A stretch of 64,000 nt of DNA from Phoronis australis (lineage: Eukaryota; Phoronida; Phoronidae), in the NCBI GenBank assembly GCA_002633005.1, contig NMRA01000126.1:198641-262640 (forward strand), given 5' to 3'. Shown one piece after another: positions 36,897-48,015 of this stretch. Each line of letters begins with the position of its first letter. Positions within the stretch are counted from its first letter, which is position 1. A program made the translations under genes and the position numbers. A model generated the notes under the pieces. The model had not been told where the DNA came from and made no database searches. It saw only the letters and a program-made list of their open reading frames with translations.

Positions 36897-37423
36897 GCGC
36901 AAAGCTGTATACTAAGCCAAGGCTAACATGTAGGCCTAGTTTATGATTCAATCGATTCGAGTTTCTTCTTCTTTCTTTTCATACAAGCAGAAGGGGTAAC
37001 TGATGAAAAACACAGGACCTACCAATGGACTTCATTAAGGCTGGAAGTCACACAGAACAGAACATATCAGCAAACTAATCTGGAGCACTTGTGATTTCGC
37101 AAATAGGACGCGTTTTGCGTTCTAGAGTTATCCGCGACACCTGGTGTCAATGCAACAAAACTAATGGGCGTAACTGGACCAGTGTTCGGGGCCCGTACTT
37201 GGGGTAACAAGAAAACTCACTTAAGCTAGGACAAACCTTAAACTAAAGTCAATTTTATAAAACTTCACTTTGTTTTAAGTCCATTCCAAGGAATTGGTCT
37301 TTTAAAGTTCAACTTACCGTATGAGAAAGTTTCAAAGGCCGTTTGGAACTGAGTGTACATGCCAGCTAGCGCCGGCAGCGCCCGGCCGAAAAGGTCGTTC
37401 AATATGAGACAAGGTAGTTTTCA

Positions 37424-37705
37424 AACGGACAGGTTATTTTGTTCAGTTTTGGCAAACACCCAGGTTATTTGGTTGAATTTTGACAAACAGACCGGTTATT
37501 TGGTTAAATTTCGTCAAACAGACAGGTTATTTAGCGACCGAAGAAGTTAGTTCAGTGACGGTGCCGCCAACACTGAGGCAAGTTCTCACTCAGAGTCGCG
37601 CCGAACAAACAGGTTACCTACTTGTCGAACGAACATGTCACTTCTATCAAACAGAAAGGTTAGTCATCGAACGAACATGTTGGTCTAGCCAAACAGACGT
37701 AGTAA
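37424..37705 (+). repeat. 31-bp tandem repeat passing into diverged ~42-bp units
   Basis: Units beginning CAAACGGACAGGTTATTT, CAAACACCCAGGTTATTTGG, CAAACAGACCGGTTATTTGG and CAAACAGACAGGTTATTTAG follow each other with a 31-bp period. Two later units carry (T)CGAACGAACATGT. The frame from 37480 to 37749 stays open (89 codons), as repeats not divisible by three sometimes do; I do not take it as a gene. Confidence 0.8.
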
Positions 37706-37956
37706 TAGAACAGACAGGACAGAGGTCGCTGTCCCAACTCAAGAAGTGAAATTGTTGACGTCACGACTGAAAATTTCACAAAGTTTTTTTTTAGTGGTCT
37801 GTTGCAGTGAAGAATTTTCTTAGTCATAGGACTGTTCTCAGTTTGTCATCGACCATTCTTATATGGAGTCGTGATGCGTTTGCTTGTTGAAACCAAGCTG
37901 CTGATTAAAAACAAGTTGTAGAACTGTTTCACGACACGTCACGGAAAACGTAAACA

Positions 37957-38205
37957 GGGGCCTGTTCCAAGAAACTGACTTAAGTTCATTTTTTACTTAA
38001 GTTAAAGATTTGTCTTAAATTCCGAACTTTGAAACTTCCACATTCTGTTAGTTAGTGAAATTTAAGACAAAACTAACGTCACACTATTAATTCAAATTAA
38101 GATCTCTTTCTTGAATTTGTTTTGAGACAAATTTAACTTTAATTTTAAAATTTACTAAAATTTAGGATTTGTCTTAGCTAAGTCAGTTTTGTTGGAACGG
38201 CTCCC
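37957..38205. mobile_element. MITE, ~249 bp
   Basis: The left end GGGGCCTGTTCCAAGAAACT and the reverse complement of the right end, GGGAGCCGTTCCAACAAAAC, match imperfectly, followed on both sides by TGACTTA. The interior is AT-rich with TAAGACAAA motifs and cannot code. No clear target duplication. Confidence 0.7.
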
Positions 38206-39458
38206 ATGTCTTCAAAGCTTGGTTCGGCCATGACCCCGCCAATTAATCGACATTCCATAATTTGAAGTCAAGCAGTTAATATTATGACATGCAAACATGT
38301 GTAATCAGGTTTAATTATTACTTTGTGATTACATAGTACTGGGTTATCCTCTTCCAAGGCATGAGGAAAGTTGAAATTGATGTGGTCCTGTATTCGGCGT
38401 ACTATTGCGAATTTAGTTTTGCATCTAAACAACATTCTTTCTGTTTTAAATTTTGAAAAACACCGTATATGTCACTTTCTTCAATCATGTTTATCAAAAT
38501 ATCGTCGGAAATGAAACACACCTCCGTAGCTTCAGAATTATTTTGAGTTATCTATATTTGCTCCCGTTGCAAATAGAACAATGGTTGTAGTACGGTACAA
38601 CCATTTATCTTCTGCGTCACTAACAGCCTGCATTACTTACATGTACTGAGGGTCAGTGTTGTCAAAAATACAACAATTAGGTTCAATGATGTGGCATTAT
38701 ACCCCTAGAGCCATTACGTGTTTTTGTTTCAAATGAAATTATCATAATCTAACGAGTCTCATAGTTGTTGACGTTTTGGGACTGAAATATCTGTCAGCAT
38801 ACTGCATGATTAATTGCCAACACTTAACATAGTTTATCTGTATGAATCTTATCTTTCAAATATGATTTCTTGGCCAGACCACTACCCACAGTTCGAAAAC
38901 TGCGGGGAAGGGGCCCCGAAATCGGCTGCTGAAAATTTTTGGTAATTTGCCGCGGACTTTACTGAAACACACCACTATTTAACCAAGCGACACTGTTGAA
39001 ATTTTACGGCTAATGTTGGTGCTCTTTTGTACTTCAAATTCACTTCCGTCTAGACTGGGGAGGTTAAGCCAGCTTCAACTTAAAGGGTAAGTGTGCTTTT
39101 TCATTTTTATTACTTGGCGAAAGAATTTTCACCAAGTATGTTGCTCTGACGTCAAATTTGTTTCTTTTTTTACTTGGTGAAAAAAATTTGCGACTAGTTT
39201 TTAAGATCGTGCAACGCTCAGCAAAATTATAAAAGTAGTTTACTTTTTTATTCATTCTAATACTTGATGCATTTTCCGTCATTTTTAAATGAGTGTTAAA
39301 ACGCTCCTGTAGTTTCGCGAGTCTCTGCGGCACGTGTTGTTTTGAGATCCAGCCTGTAGATTAAAAGTTGTAAATTTAATTCGTTGTTTAGCGAAATTTC
39401 ACGTATATACTAGGCAAAGACTGGTGATTAGAACGTAATTTTCTAAGAGTACAGAGAC

Positions 39459-39464
39459 TTTATT
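39459..39464 (-). terminator. Candidate polyadenylation signal
   Basis: AATAAA on the minus strand, placed as expected for the putative exon 39857-39582. Confidence 0.4.
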
Positions 39465-39581
39465 GACATCCAAAATGTACACCAACAAAAAACACTATTC
39501 AATACCAAACACCAACATTTAATAATAACAATGTCTCTTCAAAAATTAAAAATTATGCTTCAATTTTATCATACAGAACAT

Positions 39582-39857
39582 TTAAGCCTCCGGTGTATTA
39601 ATGAAAAGACAAAATGTATATTCAATATTTTGCAGTGTAATTTCATTGAGAAAAAAATATGCGTCACTTTCACAAGTTTTACATTTCTCGATTCTTTGAA
39701 AACCTAAGGAAACTGTATATTTCTTACTTTCGCTCTGAATTTTGATATGAAATGGTGGCACACTGAAAACGGCTGCGTTTTGTTTATCCTCCGCACGGGC
39801 TTGCACCAAGGAGCCCAGCTCCACACAGAGGACGCTACTTGTGTGCAGTGCAATTTT
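39582..39857 (-). CDS. Putative terminal coding exon of an unrecognised gene
   Basis: An acceptor with a pyrimidine tract (TCACTCCTTCACTAG, exon edge 39857) opens a frame of 91 codons to TAA. Its peptide includes SVPPFHIKIQSESKKYTVSL, KCKTCESDAYFF and IEYTFCLFINTPEA. AATAAA follows at 39464-39459, 118 bases after the stop. Acceptor, open frame and poly(A) signal in the right order suggest a last exon. I recognise no family. Upstream exons were not found, and a broken retroelement lies to the right, so an origin from a mobile element is possible. Confidence 0.35.
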   Translation of the reverse strand, partial: KIALHTSSVLCVELGSLVQARAEDKQNAAVFSVPPFHIKIQSESKKYTVSLGFQRIEKCKTCESDAYFFLNEITLQNIEYTFCLFINTPEA

Positions 39858-40130
39858 CTAGTGAAGGAGTGAACTATTTATTCATTTTGTTAGTTATTTA
39901 TTGTGATATTTAAAATGACAGTGGCCTCTTCAGTGATAGCACTGCTTTCCAAGAGGGCCTCTGCAACAAAAAACAGTAATATAATACAATGAAGTAATAA
40001 AACAATAATTAAATATGCGTAAAAAATACAATTAAAACAGGTTGAGAATTAAAACAATAAATAGAAGACGAAAAATGGTGAAAATATAGTAAGAGAGATG
40101 AAATATATAAAGTGATGACAGTGAGAGTAT

Positions 40131-40611
40131 TTACGATAATGGAAAGAATGACATGATTGAGACAGGTAGGGTAAAAAGGTTAGGTAGCCACTTTTTAATA
40201 TTACGGTTGAAAATATCAACTGAATCGTACCGTTTAATTTCTCGGCTAAGATAATTCCATATTGCAGCAGCACCATAGATAAAAGATCTCTTGCCGGTCT
40301 CTGTTTTAATTTTTTTAAAGACACACATTTCCAGCAACAGAAGAGAGTGTAGAATATACAGCTCGACTGCTATTGAATTTTCGGCTGAGATATGCTGGAG
40401 CCAAACCATTGATACATCTGTTAATACAACAGGCAGAAAGATATTTATTTCTTTGTTTCACTTTCATAAATCCCAGCTTGGTATACAAGTCATCGACCTT
40501 GGTGTCTCGAATTACTTGGACTTTGCTGACAAGTGTGTCACAATGATGTGGTGTGGCAAAGACGCCGTTGTAATCAGGTTTTAATTTGGCAAAAATGACT
40601 GTCGAGGGCAT
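40131..40611 (-). pseudogene. Non-LTR retrotransposon, C-terminal reverse-transcriptase tail, frameshifted
   Basis: The frame from 40611 gives YTKLGFMKVKQRNKYL and NRCINGLAPAYLSRKF. After a shift near 40370-40400 the next frame gives TETGKRSFIYGAAAIWNYL and a final KKWL. This block order (CLNGLAP.YL, then K..KRSF...A..LWN.LP) is typical of the end of jockey/CR1/L2-group ORF2 proteins. The endonuclease and polymerase core are absent, so it is a 5'-truncated, broken copy. Confidence 0.8.
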
Positions 40612-41071
40612 TTGGGGGAAATGTAGATATGATTATTGATTTTCACTAATTTTGGGGTGCTGAATCCAAAATAATATGCCGGACTGGATTTTGCCAGCAT
40701 AAGCCTCAAATCCAAGATGGCAGCCATCGGCCATATTGAAATGGGTCAGTCTCAATACATGTAAATGCCTTTTAAAATGAGCATGATACATCAAGCTATA
40801 GGTTTTCAAGTATGATAAAATCGATTCTGATATTAATTTAGCATTTTGCAAATGTGTGATGACTTGAACACATGAAAATGTCAGTTGTAATGGATTACCA
40901 GTGAACAATTAAAGGCCGAATGCCATTAGTCTTTTTTACCGTCTTAATCGGTCTATATCAACGTCGCCTATATTATACGGTCGACCTCACCTTGCCGAGA
41001 GGTGTCGCGTTAACCTGTGAGGAAGGTGAGAAGCGACGCAGCGACGTCAGTGGTTTGTCTGCAGAGGGCTT

Positions 41072-41340
41072 AATGCCGCTTTATTGCGGCACATCGATCC
41101 CGCTTGTCCGAACTATGAAGCTACGAAGAAAGCGGGTATATCATTTTTTCGACTTCCTCGCGAGCCCGAAATGCTTAGGAAGTGGCTCGTTGTAGTGCCA
41201 ACAATGAATGGTATGCTGTTAATAGCAAGTATGAGGTCGTGAAACATCTCCGTGTCTGTGGCCAGCATTTCGTCAACAGTGATTTCTCTGAAGAATTCCG
41301 GCTTACCAAAGAACAATCCATACATTCTGTTGTCTGTGCA
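41072..41340 (+). pseudogene. THAP-type zinc-finger domain, frameshifted
   Basis: THAP domains are C2CH DNA-binding modules found in host regulators and P-element transposases. Here MPLYCG begins at 41072. In another frame CPNYEATKKAGISFFRLPRE runs to EMLRKW (about 41185). In a third, NNEWYAVNSKYEV leads to HLRVCGQHFVNSDF. These give the family order M-P-x-C, C, FF.(L/F)P, W, CxxH.F, but at least two frame changes are needed. It is either a decayed copy, perhaps from a transposon, or an assembly error beside the N gap. Confidence 0.6.
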
Positions 41341-41640
41341 TGTTCACAGCGCCTCTCTAGTATTTCTTGATCAGTGTATTCCGGTTCGAACTGATAGCCT
41401 GTGAAACCCAGCGATCCGATCCGTGAAGTCTTCGTTGGGTGAGCTCGAAGATCTTGACTAAGTCGGGATAGTGGCGCCGGGCGAGTTGCGATGTATTCTG
41501 CGGAATTATTCTCAATACTTATATAAAAGTGAAACAAAGCATGTCTCATTAGATACAACTTTGCAATGCCTTTGCAGTATTCGTGAGTGCAATTGTTGAG
41601 AAGCCAGCAATAAATAAACCACTGCGTTACCGGTTTTTGA

Positions 41641-42753
41641 TGCCGGTGTCGCGTGAAATTTCTTCCCCGTGAAATTTCTTCCCAATCCGACTTTGCGCAT
41701 GCGCAGATTGGCCAGGTTGGCATCCGGTCTTGAGAGCGTGAAATTTCTTCCCAAGGCACTTCTGTACGCTACTGTGAGACAGTTGAGTCGTTATCTGCTA
41801 CGAACACGAATATTCCAGACGTTTTTTTNNNNNNNNNNNNNNNNNNNNNNNNNNNNNNNNNNNNNNNNNNNNNNNNNNNNNNNNNNNNNNNNNNNNNNNN
41901 NNNNNNNNNNNNNNNNNNNNNNNNNNNNNNNNNNNNNNNNNNNNNNNNNNNNNNNNNNNNNNNNNNNNNNNNNNNNNNNNNNNNNNNNNNNNNNNNNNNN
42001 NNNNNNNNNNNNNNNNNNNNNNNNNNNNNNNNNNNNNNNNNNNNNNNNNNNNNNNNNNNNNNNNNNNNNNNNNNNNNNNNNNNNNNNNNNNNNNNNNNNN
42101 NNNNNNNNNNNNNNNNNNNNNNNNNNNNNNNNNNNNNNNNNNNNNNNNNNNNNNNNNNNNNNNNNNNNNNNNNNNNNNNNNNNNNNNNNNNNNNNNNNNN
42201 NNNNNNNNNNNNNNNNNNNNNNNNNNNNNNNNNNNNNNNNNNNNNNNNNNNNNNNNNNNNNNNNNNNNNNNNNNNNNNNNNNNNNNNNNNNNNNNNNNNN
42301 NNNNNNNNNNNNNNNNNNNNNNNNNNNNNNNNNNNNNNNNNNNNNNNNNNNNNNNNNNNNNNNNNNNNNNNNNNNNNNNNNNNNNNNNNNNNNNNNNNNN
42401 NNNNNNNNNNNNNNNNNNNNNNNNNNNNNNNNNNNNNNNNNNNNNNNNNNNNNNNNNNNNNNNNNNCTGACCGGCGACTGAATTGAAGTAAATCTAATTA
42501 TAATTCATTTACCAATGTCTAACATAACAATGGCAATTGACTAAAATCGTTACATTATCACACACGTAGTGAATTTATATTTTTAGGCTTATTTTACAGC
42601 TGTGCTTTGCCTTCTTCATTTGGGAAGAAATTTCACGGGGGAAGAAATTTCATGCCTTAGACGTGAAATAACTTCCCCTCAATACCGCGCATGCGCAAAA
42701 GGGTCAGAGTGTGAAGAAATTTCACGGGGAAGAAATTTCACGCGACACCGGCA
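41641..42753. mobile_element. DNA transposon with 43-bp terminal inverted repeats, interior mostly N
   Basis: Positions 41641-41683 and 42711-42753 are inverted copies matching at 42 of 43 bases; the outer end is TGCCGGTGTCGCG. GTGAAATTTCTTCCC is repeated in tandem within each TIR and again further in (about 41739 and 42620-42660). GCGCATGCGC occurs near each end. The 638-base N run hides the centre, so true length and any transposase are unknown. No certain target duplication. Superfamily not assigned. Confidence 0.85.
41829..42466. other. Assembly gap, 638 N
   Basis: Gap lies wholly inside the TIR element, which suggests the repeat itself broke the assembly. Confidence 0.99.
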
Positions 42754-43821
42754 ATGAATAAAGGTAATTGACGGGGCACCGAGGCCGTGTGGTGAGCGCA
42801 TGCTAATGCAGTGTTTGCTGACAGAAAACTGTTGTGAAACAATTACTCGATTTTATATGCTATGGCCACATGTTAGGGGAATCTTTATTTAGAAATACAA
42901 ATACATTATTCAAATCATTGTTAATGTACAACCTTTGCCCTGACGGTCTCTGGAAGGCCGGGAACTCAACTTTCCGGCCCCCGACAAGTAAGTAGATTTT
43001 CAGTTCCGTGGCTAATTCACGTAAATAATTACGTGCACGAGCGTAGGCGCACGTAGGCGCAGCCAACCAACTTTTGGCATTTGAACGTAGCGCCTACGCA
43101 CCGTAAGTTACGCGTGCTCAAGGTGATACGGTGGGCTTTCGTCGCCTCATGACTACGACATCCCGTTGCTCCCAACTTGTTTGATTCTATAGCCCAACAA
43201 CAAGTTGGGAAGTTTACCCTGGAGTAGCCAATACCTTACAAGACTGATTAACTCCATCCTGGCATTTATGGTTGGATGGCCTGCGCTGTTTTGTTCGATA
43301 ATTGCTCTAATCTCCGATCAGGTCGTATCTATAGACTGATTGGGCTGGGATGATAAAAATGAAAGCTAAGTTATAACATATTTGAGATTAAACCAATAGC
43401 ATTTCTGAATTTCTCGTCAAATGGTGATCATGTTCCGTTTTTGAATCACCAAAATCGGCCAACTACAACAGAAGTTAAGACAATCTATTTTGTCCAAACG
43501 GACGCACTGGGTTTGACTGTGTTCATATACGCGTTCGGTAATAGCGTGCAACCACATATACGTTTCCTTTAAAGCCTGGGAGATAATTGGTCTGCTTGTT
43601 ATCATACGGGACAAAAAACTGAGCTGGACAGTTAACAAAAGAGCCAAATGTTATCGCACGTTCAGCACCCCCACGTCTGGAAAAGTTACTGAACGACAGA
43701 ACGCTGTAACGATGTACTTACCTCTACTTTTATCACTACAGCACTGACTGTTATAGTCTTTTCGCGACTGGAACTTAAGTTTCCAAAACAAGCTGGTTTA
43801 TGTTCGTGCCAGCCCCGGCGA

Positions 43822-43914
43822 CCGCGACGGGCCTGATCGGGTTCCAAGCCACTGGCCAGGAGTCAGTCTGGCGCGCCGCGACGGGCCTGATCGGGTACCG
43901 AGCCACTAGCCGGG
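43822..43914. repeat. 54-bp GC-rich tandem duplication
   Basis: CCGCGACGGGCCTGATCGGG followed by TTCCAAGCCACTGGCC, then after 54 bases the same with TACCGAGCCACTAGCC. Confidence 0.9.
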
Positions 43915-45124
43915 ATAACAAGCGTTTTGTGTGTTTAGAACTCAAAAAAGCATAAGTCTAAACAACACAGATCTAGGTTCTCTTGTCTTATCGAAGTTTA
44001 GTAATTTATCGGTGTTAAACGATGATTTCAAGCGATAAGCTGACACCAGTACTGAACCCGTGTTGTGAACTCTCTGAACAGACTGCGTGTGAAACCAATG
44101 ACGTCATTGGATAATTTCAACACCTCCGTCTGCCGTCACTGAGGTGTCAGGTAACGCAACCGAACGTGCCGTTATCGAGTAGAACTACTCGATCTAAATT
44201 GATACAAAATAGGTTGTTTTTGGGTGGCATTCAGCCACTTCTATTTCAGTGTTACTGTTACACGAACATCGTTTGTTACAATAACATGTTTCTTATAAAG
44301 ATTATAGCAAGTCAAACAGAGCATTTTCCGTAAAAAAGTTTTCTTAGAACATTAAATAATAAAGAAAGCGTTGTGCTGAGTCGTCTGCGGTTGTCTGCCT
44401 CATCGGTGTATGATTTTCACTCGACATCGCTTTGATGAACTTCTTTCTGATCCAAGTGTCCTGTCTTGATTTGACTTTTGACATTCTTCGACCTAATGTG
44501 GAAATGCAGTGGACCGCGCTGTTTGAAAAATTCAGAGCATGCAGCGCCGTGACATTCAGCACTTTACTAGTGTTTGGATGGAGTTGGCAATTGGCTACTT
44601 TTTCACTGGCAATATATAGTTGAGAGGGTGTTTAAACGGTGTTACTAATCTACCAAAGCAGGTAGGCCTAGTCGTGCCTCATGTTTTTGCTCTTAATTTT
44701 CAAGGAATTGGGTTAATGTACATAATTTGTAGACGTATGTGTTCAGTAAGAAATTGTCAACTTGGATAACAAATTATATCAAATTGACAGGAATGTATGT
44801 CCAACTGTGACACAAATGGTTTGAATAAGAAAAGACATCAGTTAAAAAACAACGTCACAAAATGAACGGTTCAAGGTGGGTCGATGCTTCAGGACAGATT
44901 TAGTTTTCAATTTTAAAGTTGCGTTTCATTCCCTTTTACAACGAAAACATTCACTTAGCTCCGGAGTCTCAAAAGTTTCTCTGCCAAAATTAGGGGCGAA
45001 CTGGAGCTTATAGGTAAAGCTATCTTTTGTGTGCGTTATGATAGTGAGCACTTATCATGCTCACAACTACCGTATTTGCGCGTATTTAGGCCGATATTCG
45101 TCTCGCTTGAGCTCCACTTAGTGA

Positions 45125-45215
45125 AACACTTAAAAGGATATTATAACAATCAATCCTCACACTGTCACCTGCTAATACATTACTGGCGTCCCACTTGAGT
45201 GATAAAAGCAGGATT
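45125..45215 (+). repeat. Family B interspersed repeat, fragment
   Basis: CAATCCTCACACTGTCACCT, then GCTAATACATTACTGGCGTC and AAAAGCAGGATTGACG, match the first blocks of the copies at 15535-15440 and 33523-33610. Confidence 0.6.
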
Positions 45216-48015
45216 GACGAACAAAGCTAAATGTTTCAACAGTATTAATTAATGAAGTGACTTTCAAAGTACAAATTAGGCAAAGAAATGACAATCAGAC
45301 GGTAGGACCACGAAACATGCATGCGAAAATGGCACCTCTTCAAGTCCTGGTCTCACACGTTGTTAACCCTTATTACATTGTTAGAGGATGTTATAAGGAT
45401 CCAAGAAGTACCTACCCCGTAACTAATAGACGATCCGTACTCGAAAAAAGTTTAAATGAACGCGCCACTCACGATTCGCACCCGAAGAACCACCGCCATT
45501 TTGAACTTGCCGCGAACAATTCATTCAGGAACCCAGGCTAAGAAAACGCCGTCAGTGAGTGCGACTGGAGCAGTGCCTGTTACCTGCCTGCAAATGGGGA
45601 TAAAGTAATCGACATCGCGCCTTAATTTTAATAAAATCAAAATACGGACAATTTTATCGAATTTGCTGAAGAAATGTGGCGAATAAACTTTGACAGAAAT
45701 TATTTTGCCGTACTCGGGACAGCAGCCTATCGGGACCCGGTGCGGATCGAGACCAGACACTGGCGAACGTTAAAGGCATTTTGCAAGCTGTTTTGTAGAA
45801 GTAAAATGTTCAAATCATAAACGTCCTATACATTCAAAGGTAGTTTCAGACACTTGCATAAAATTACGGGCTGGTTAGTCCTGTGTCACACTGCCGCGGC
45901 AGCTCTTAGCTAGCCTCAGTGCCAGCTACCAGTATGAAGACTAACTAGGCTTGTTAGTAGGCCTATACAGCTTTGCGTCAAGGCTACCCTTAGGCCTACC
46001 TGGTCGCTGGCCACAGCTCTCGCTCAAACGAGGTTTATTTAAAACTTGGGTACTTCTGGCGAGCTGTGCAAAGTTGATGCCTGAGAGATTTTCCCAGACT
46101 TTGCATGAGCACACCAAGCCTAAGAAATGGGGGGCTGGAATTTTTGGAAATATCTAACTGTATCTTTTACTATAAGGTTCACTGGGTATGTTCAGAGCTA
46201 TGAATTGCAGACGCTAAATTTTGGTACTTCCTGTCTTCTAGTGGAATATTGTCTCGTTTTCTACTTTCTTTGGAGTTCATGCTTCTATCGGACTGAGACA
46301 GACCTTTTTCCATTTCTCCAAATAGGGTGCTCGTTCGACCACATAAGTATGACAAGTCCAATACAAAATGTTATCAATTTTTATTCATTAAGCCTAATTG
46401 ATTCAACCTTTTAACATAATAAGTAACTTAAAATGCACAATACTTTACAACATTTAGCATTACAAACACTATTCAACAGCAAAAGTTTCCATGATATGAA
46501 AGTGGACATGCATGTAACTATTACCATGGTGACCGAATAGTGCTTCCTTACACCAGAATTTGACAAGCACGATTAAAAAATATGAAGTTGCAAGGAACAA
46601 GAATTGGAGGCTTGAAGCTTCACAATCCAACATAGATTATTCATATTGTGGACTTGATAACCTGAATTAAGAAGCAATAAGTTACAAAACATGACTTGAA
46701 AGCAATTTAGACTTAAAATTTAGAAAAATATGAATCATTTTGTGGCACCTAATCAAGCCTTGAACATCAGTTGACAGTCAAACAAAAAACCATTTCAAAA
46801 TTATTTCAACTACGCGGTATTTTTTGTAGGTTAGTGTAAGATCACCTGAATGGGACATTCACAGTAAAATAATTCGAATATATCTTGTATTTTTGCACCA
46901 AAAACACGAAAATTTATAAAAGTTCCTTTTTTGTAGCAACGTTTGTCAAAATGTATTAACGTTAAATCTTCACAAATTAAAAAGTAACAGGTTGAACATG
47001 CCTTCCAGTTCAGCAAAAGTCGCCATGTTGGTGCCGTCCAACAGGAATTGTGAGCACATTTATCACTTAATGAGTAACAACTGCGAGGCTGAAATTTGGT
47101 GAACACTGTTGAATCGTGCAGAATAGTAAGTAAAGATATGTCTCACTAAATTTCACCGTAATTTGTTGGCGAAAACAATTTACACAAAGCTTTAAACTCG
47201 TAATTTATCCCGCTGTCCTCCAATATGGCCGACGCGATCCAAACAAGGTGACTCAAATTTCGCCACAAAAATTGCAATAACTTTACACTGCTTGCCCCGA
47301 TTTTGATACTTTTTCGATTTCTACTGAGTAGAATGCACTACCTTTCCGATGACAGCAAAGTGCTTTTTCAAAACGAGAAAAAAATCAAAACGAAAAAAAA
47401 TTGGTTCGACTCATTGGCTCCTAGGGGACCGCCCTACGTAAGGAACTAATGACACCAATCATGTTATTTTAACATAATAAGTACGCGTAACATTCCAAAA
47501 AATTCAACGATCACTAACTACAAACTATAAATACACTACATATGCAAACGAATCACGAGATATTACTAATAAAACAAAATAATGAAGACTTTTCGAGCAA
47601 GCGATAGCGCATTCAGTTACAAGGAAAAAATGGCGCCGTTCAGGACAAGTTCCTGAACTGATGAGCCGGAAATGTGGGTACGGAAATAACCGATGACTGC
47701 CAGTAATTATACGCTCACAGAGAAGGGTCAAATACTGTTATAAAAGAGCTTTTGGCAAGAAAGGCGAAAATAATATAAAGACAGGGTGTCCAAAATAAGA
47801 TTTTATTTTGTAACTACATGGGCATTTTGCTTTTTAAGGAATTTTGAGCCCTACAGAGACGTGTGCTTTCATTTTGTAATTATATTTACATTCATGGAAC
47901 ATCCGTTTAATTCAATGGCATAACATATTGTTTTGATTTAGTTTTGTGTTGTGGTCTCATGGTTTATAGTGTCATCAAAATAGAGTCCATATGTGCTATT
48001 TTTAGCTTACTAAAC

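Larger units (their letters stand above)
42754..48010. other. Gene-poor stretch
   Basis: I see no recognised gene. It holds a 54-bp GC-rich tandem duplication (43822-43914), part of a family B repeat (45125-45215) and AT-rich sequence. A 72-codon open frame on the minus strand (44562-44344, with RRMSKVKSRQDTWIRKK) has no recognised family or splice support. Confidence 0.45.

Noticed and set aside
39064-39333. 89-codon minus-strand frame
   Set aside because: It is made largely by two near-copies of an ACTTGGYGAAA...TTTTCACCAAGT palindromic repeat.
41175-41759. 194-codon minus-strand frame (contains GYQFEPEYTDQEILERR)
   Set aside because: It overlaps the THAP remnant and runs into the TIR of the gap element. 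The FEPEYT stretch recalls transposon-associated proteins but is too short to assign.
41669-42481. 270-codon plus-strand frame across the N gap
   Set aside because: Most of it is N; the open frame is an artefact of the gap.
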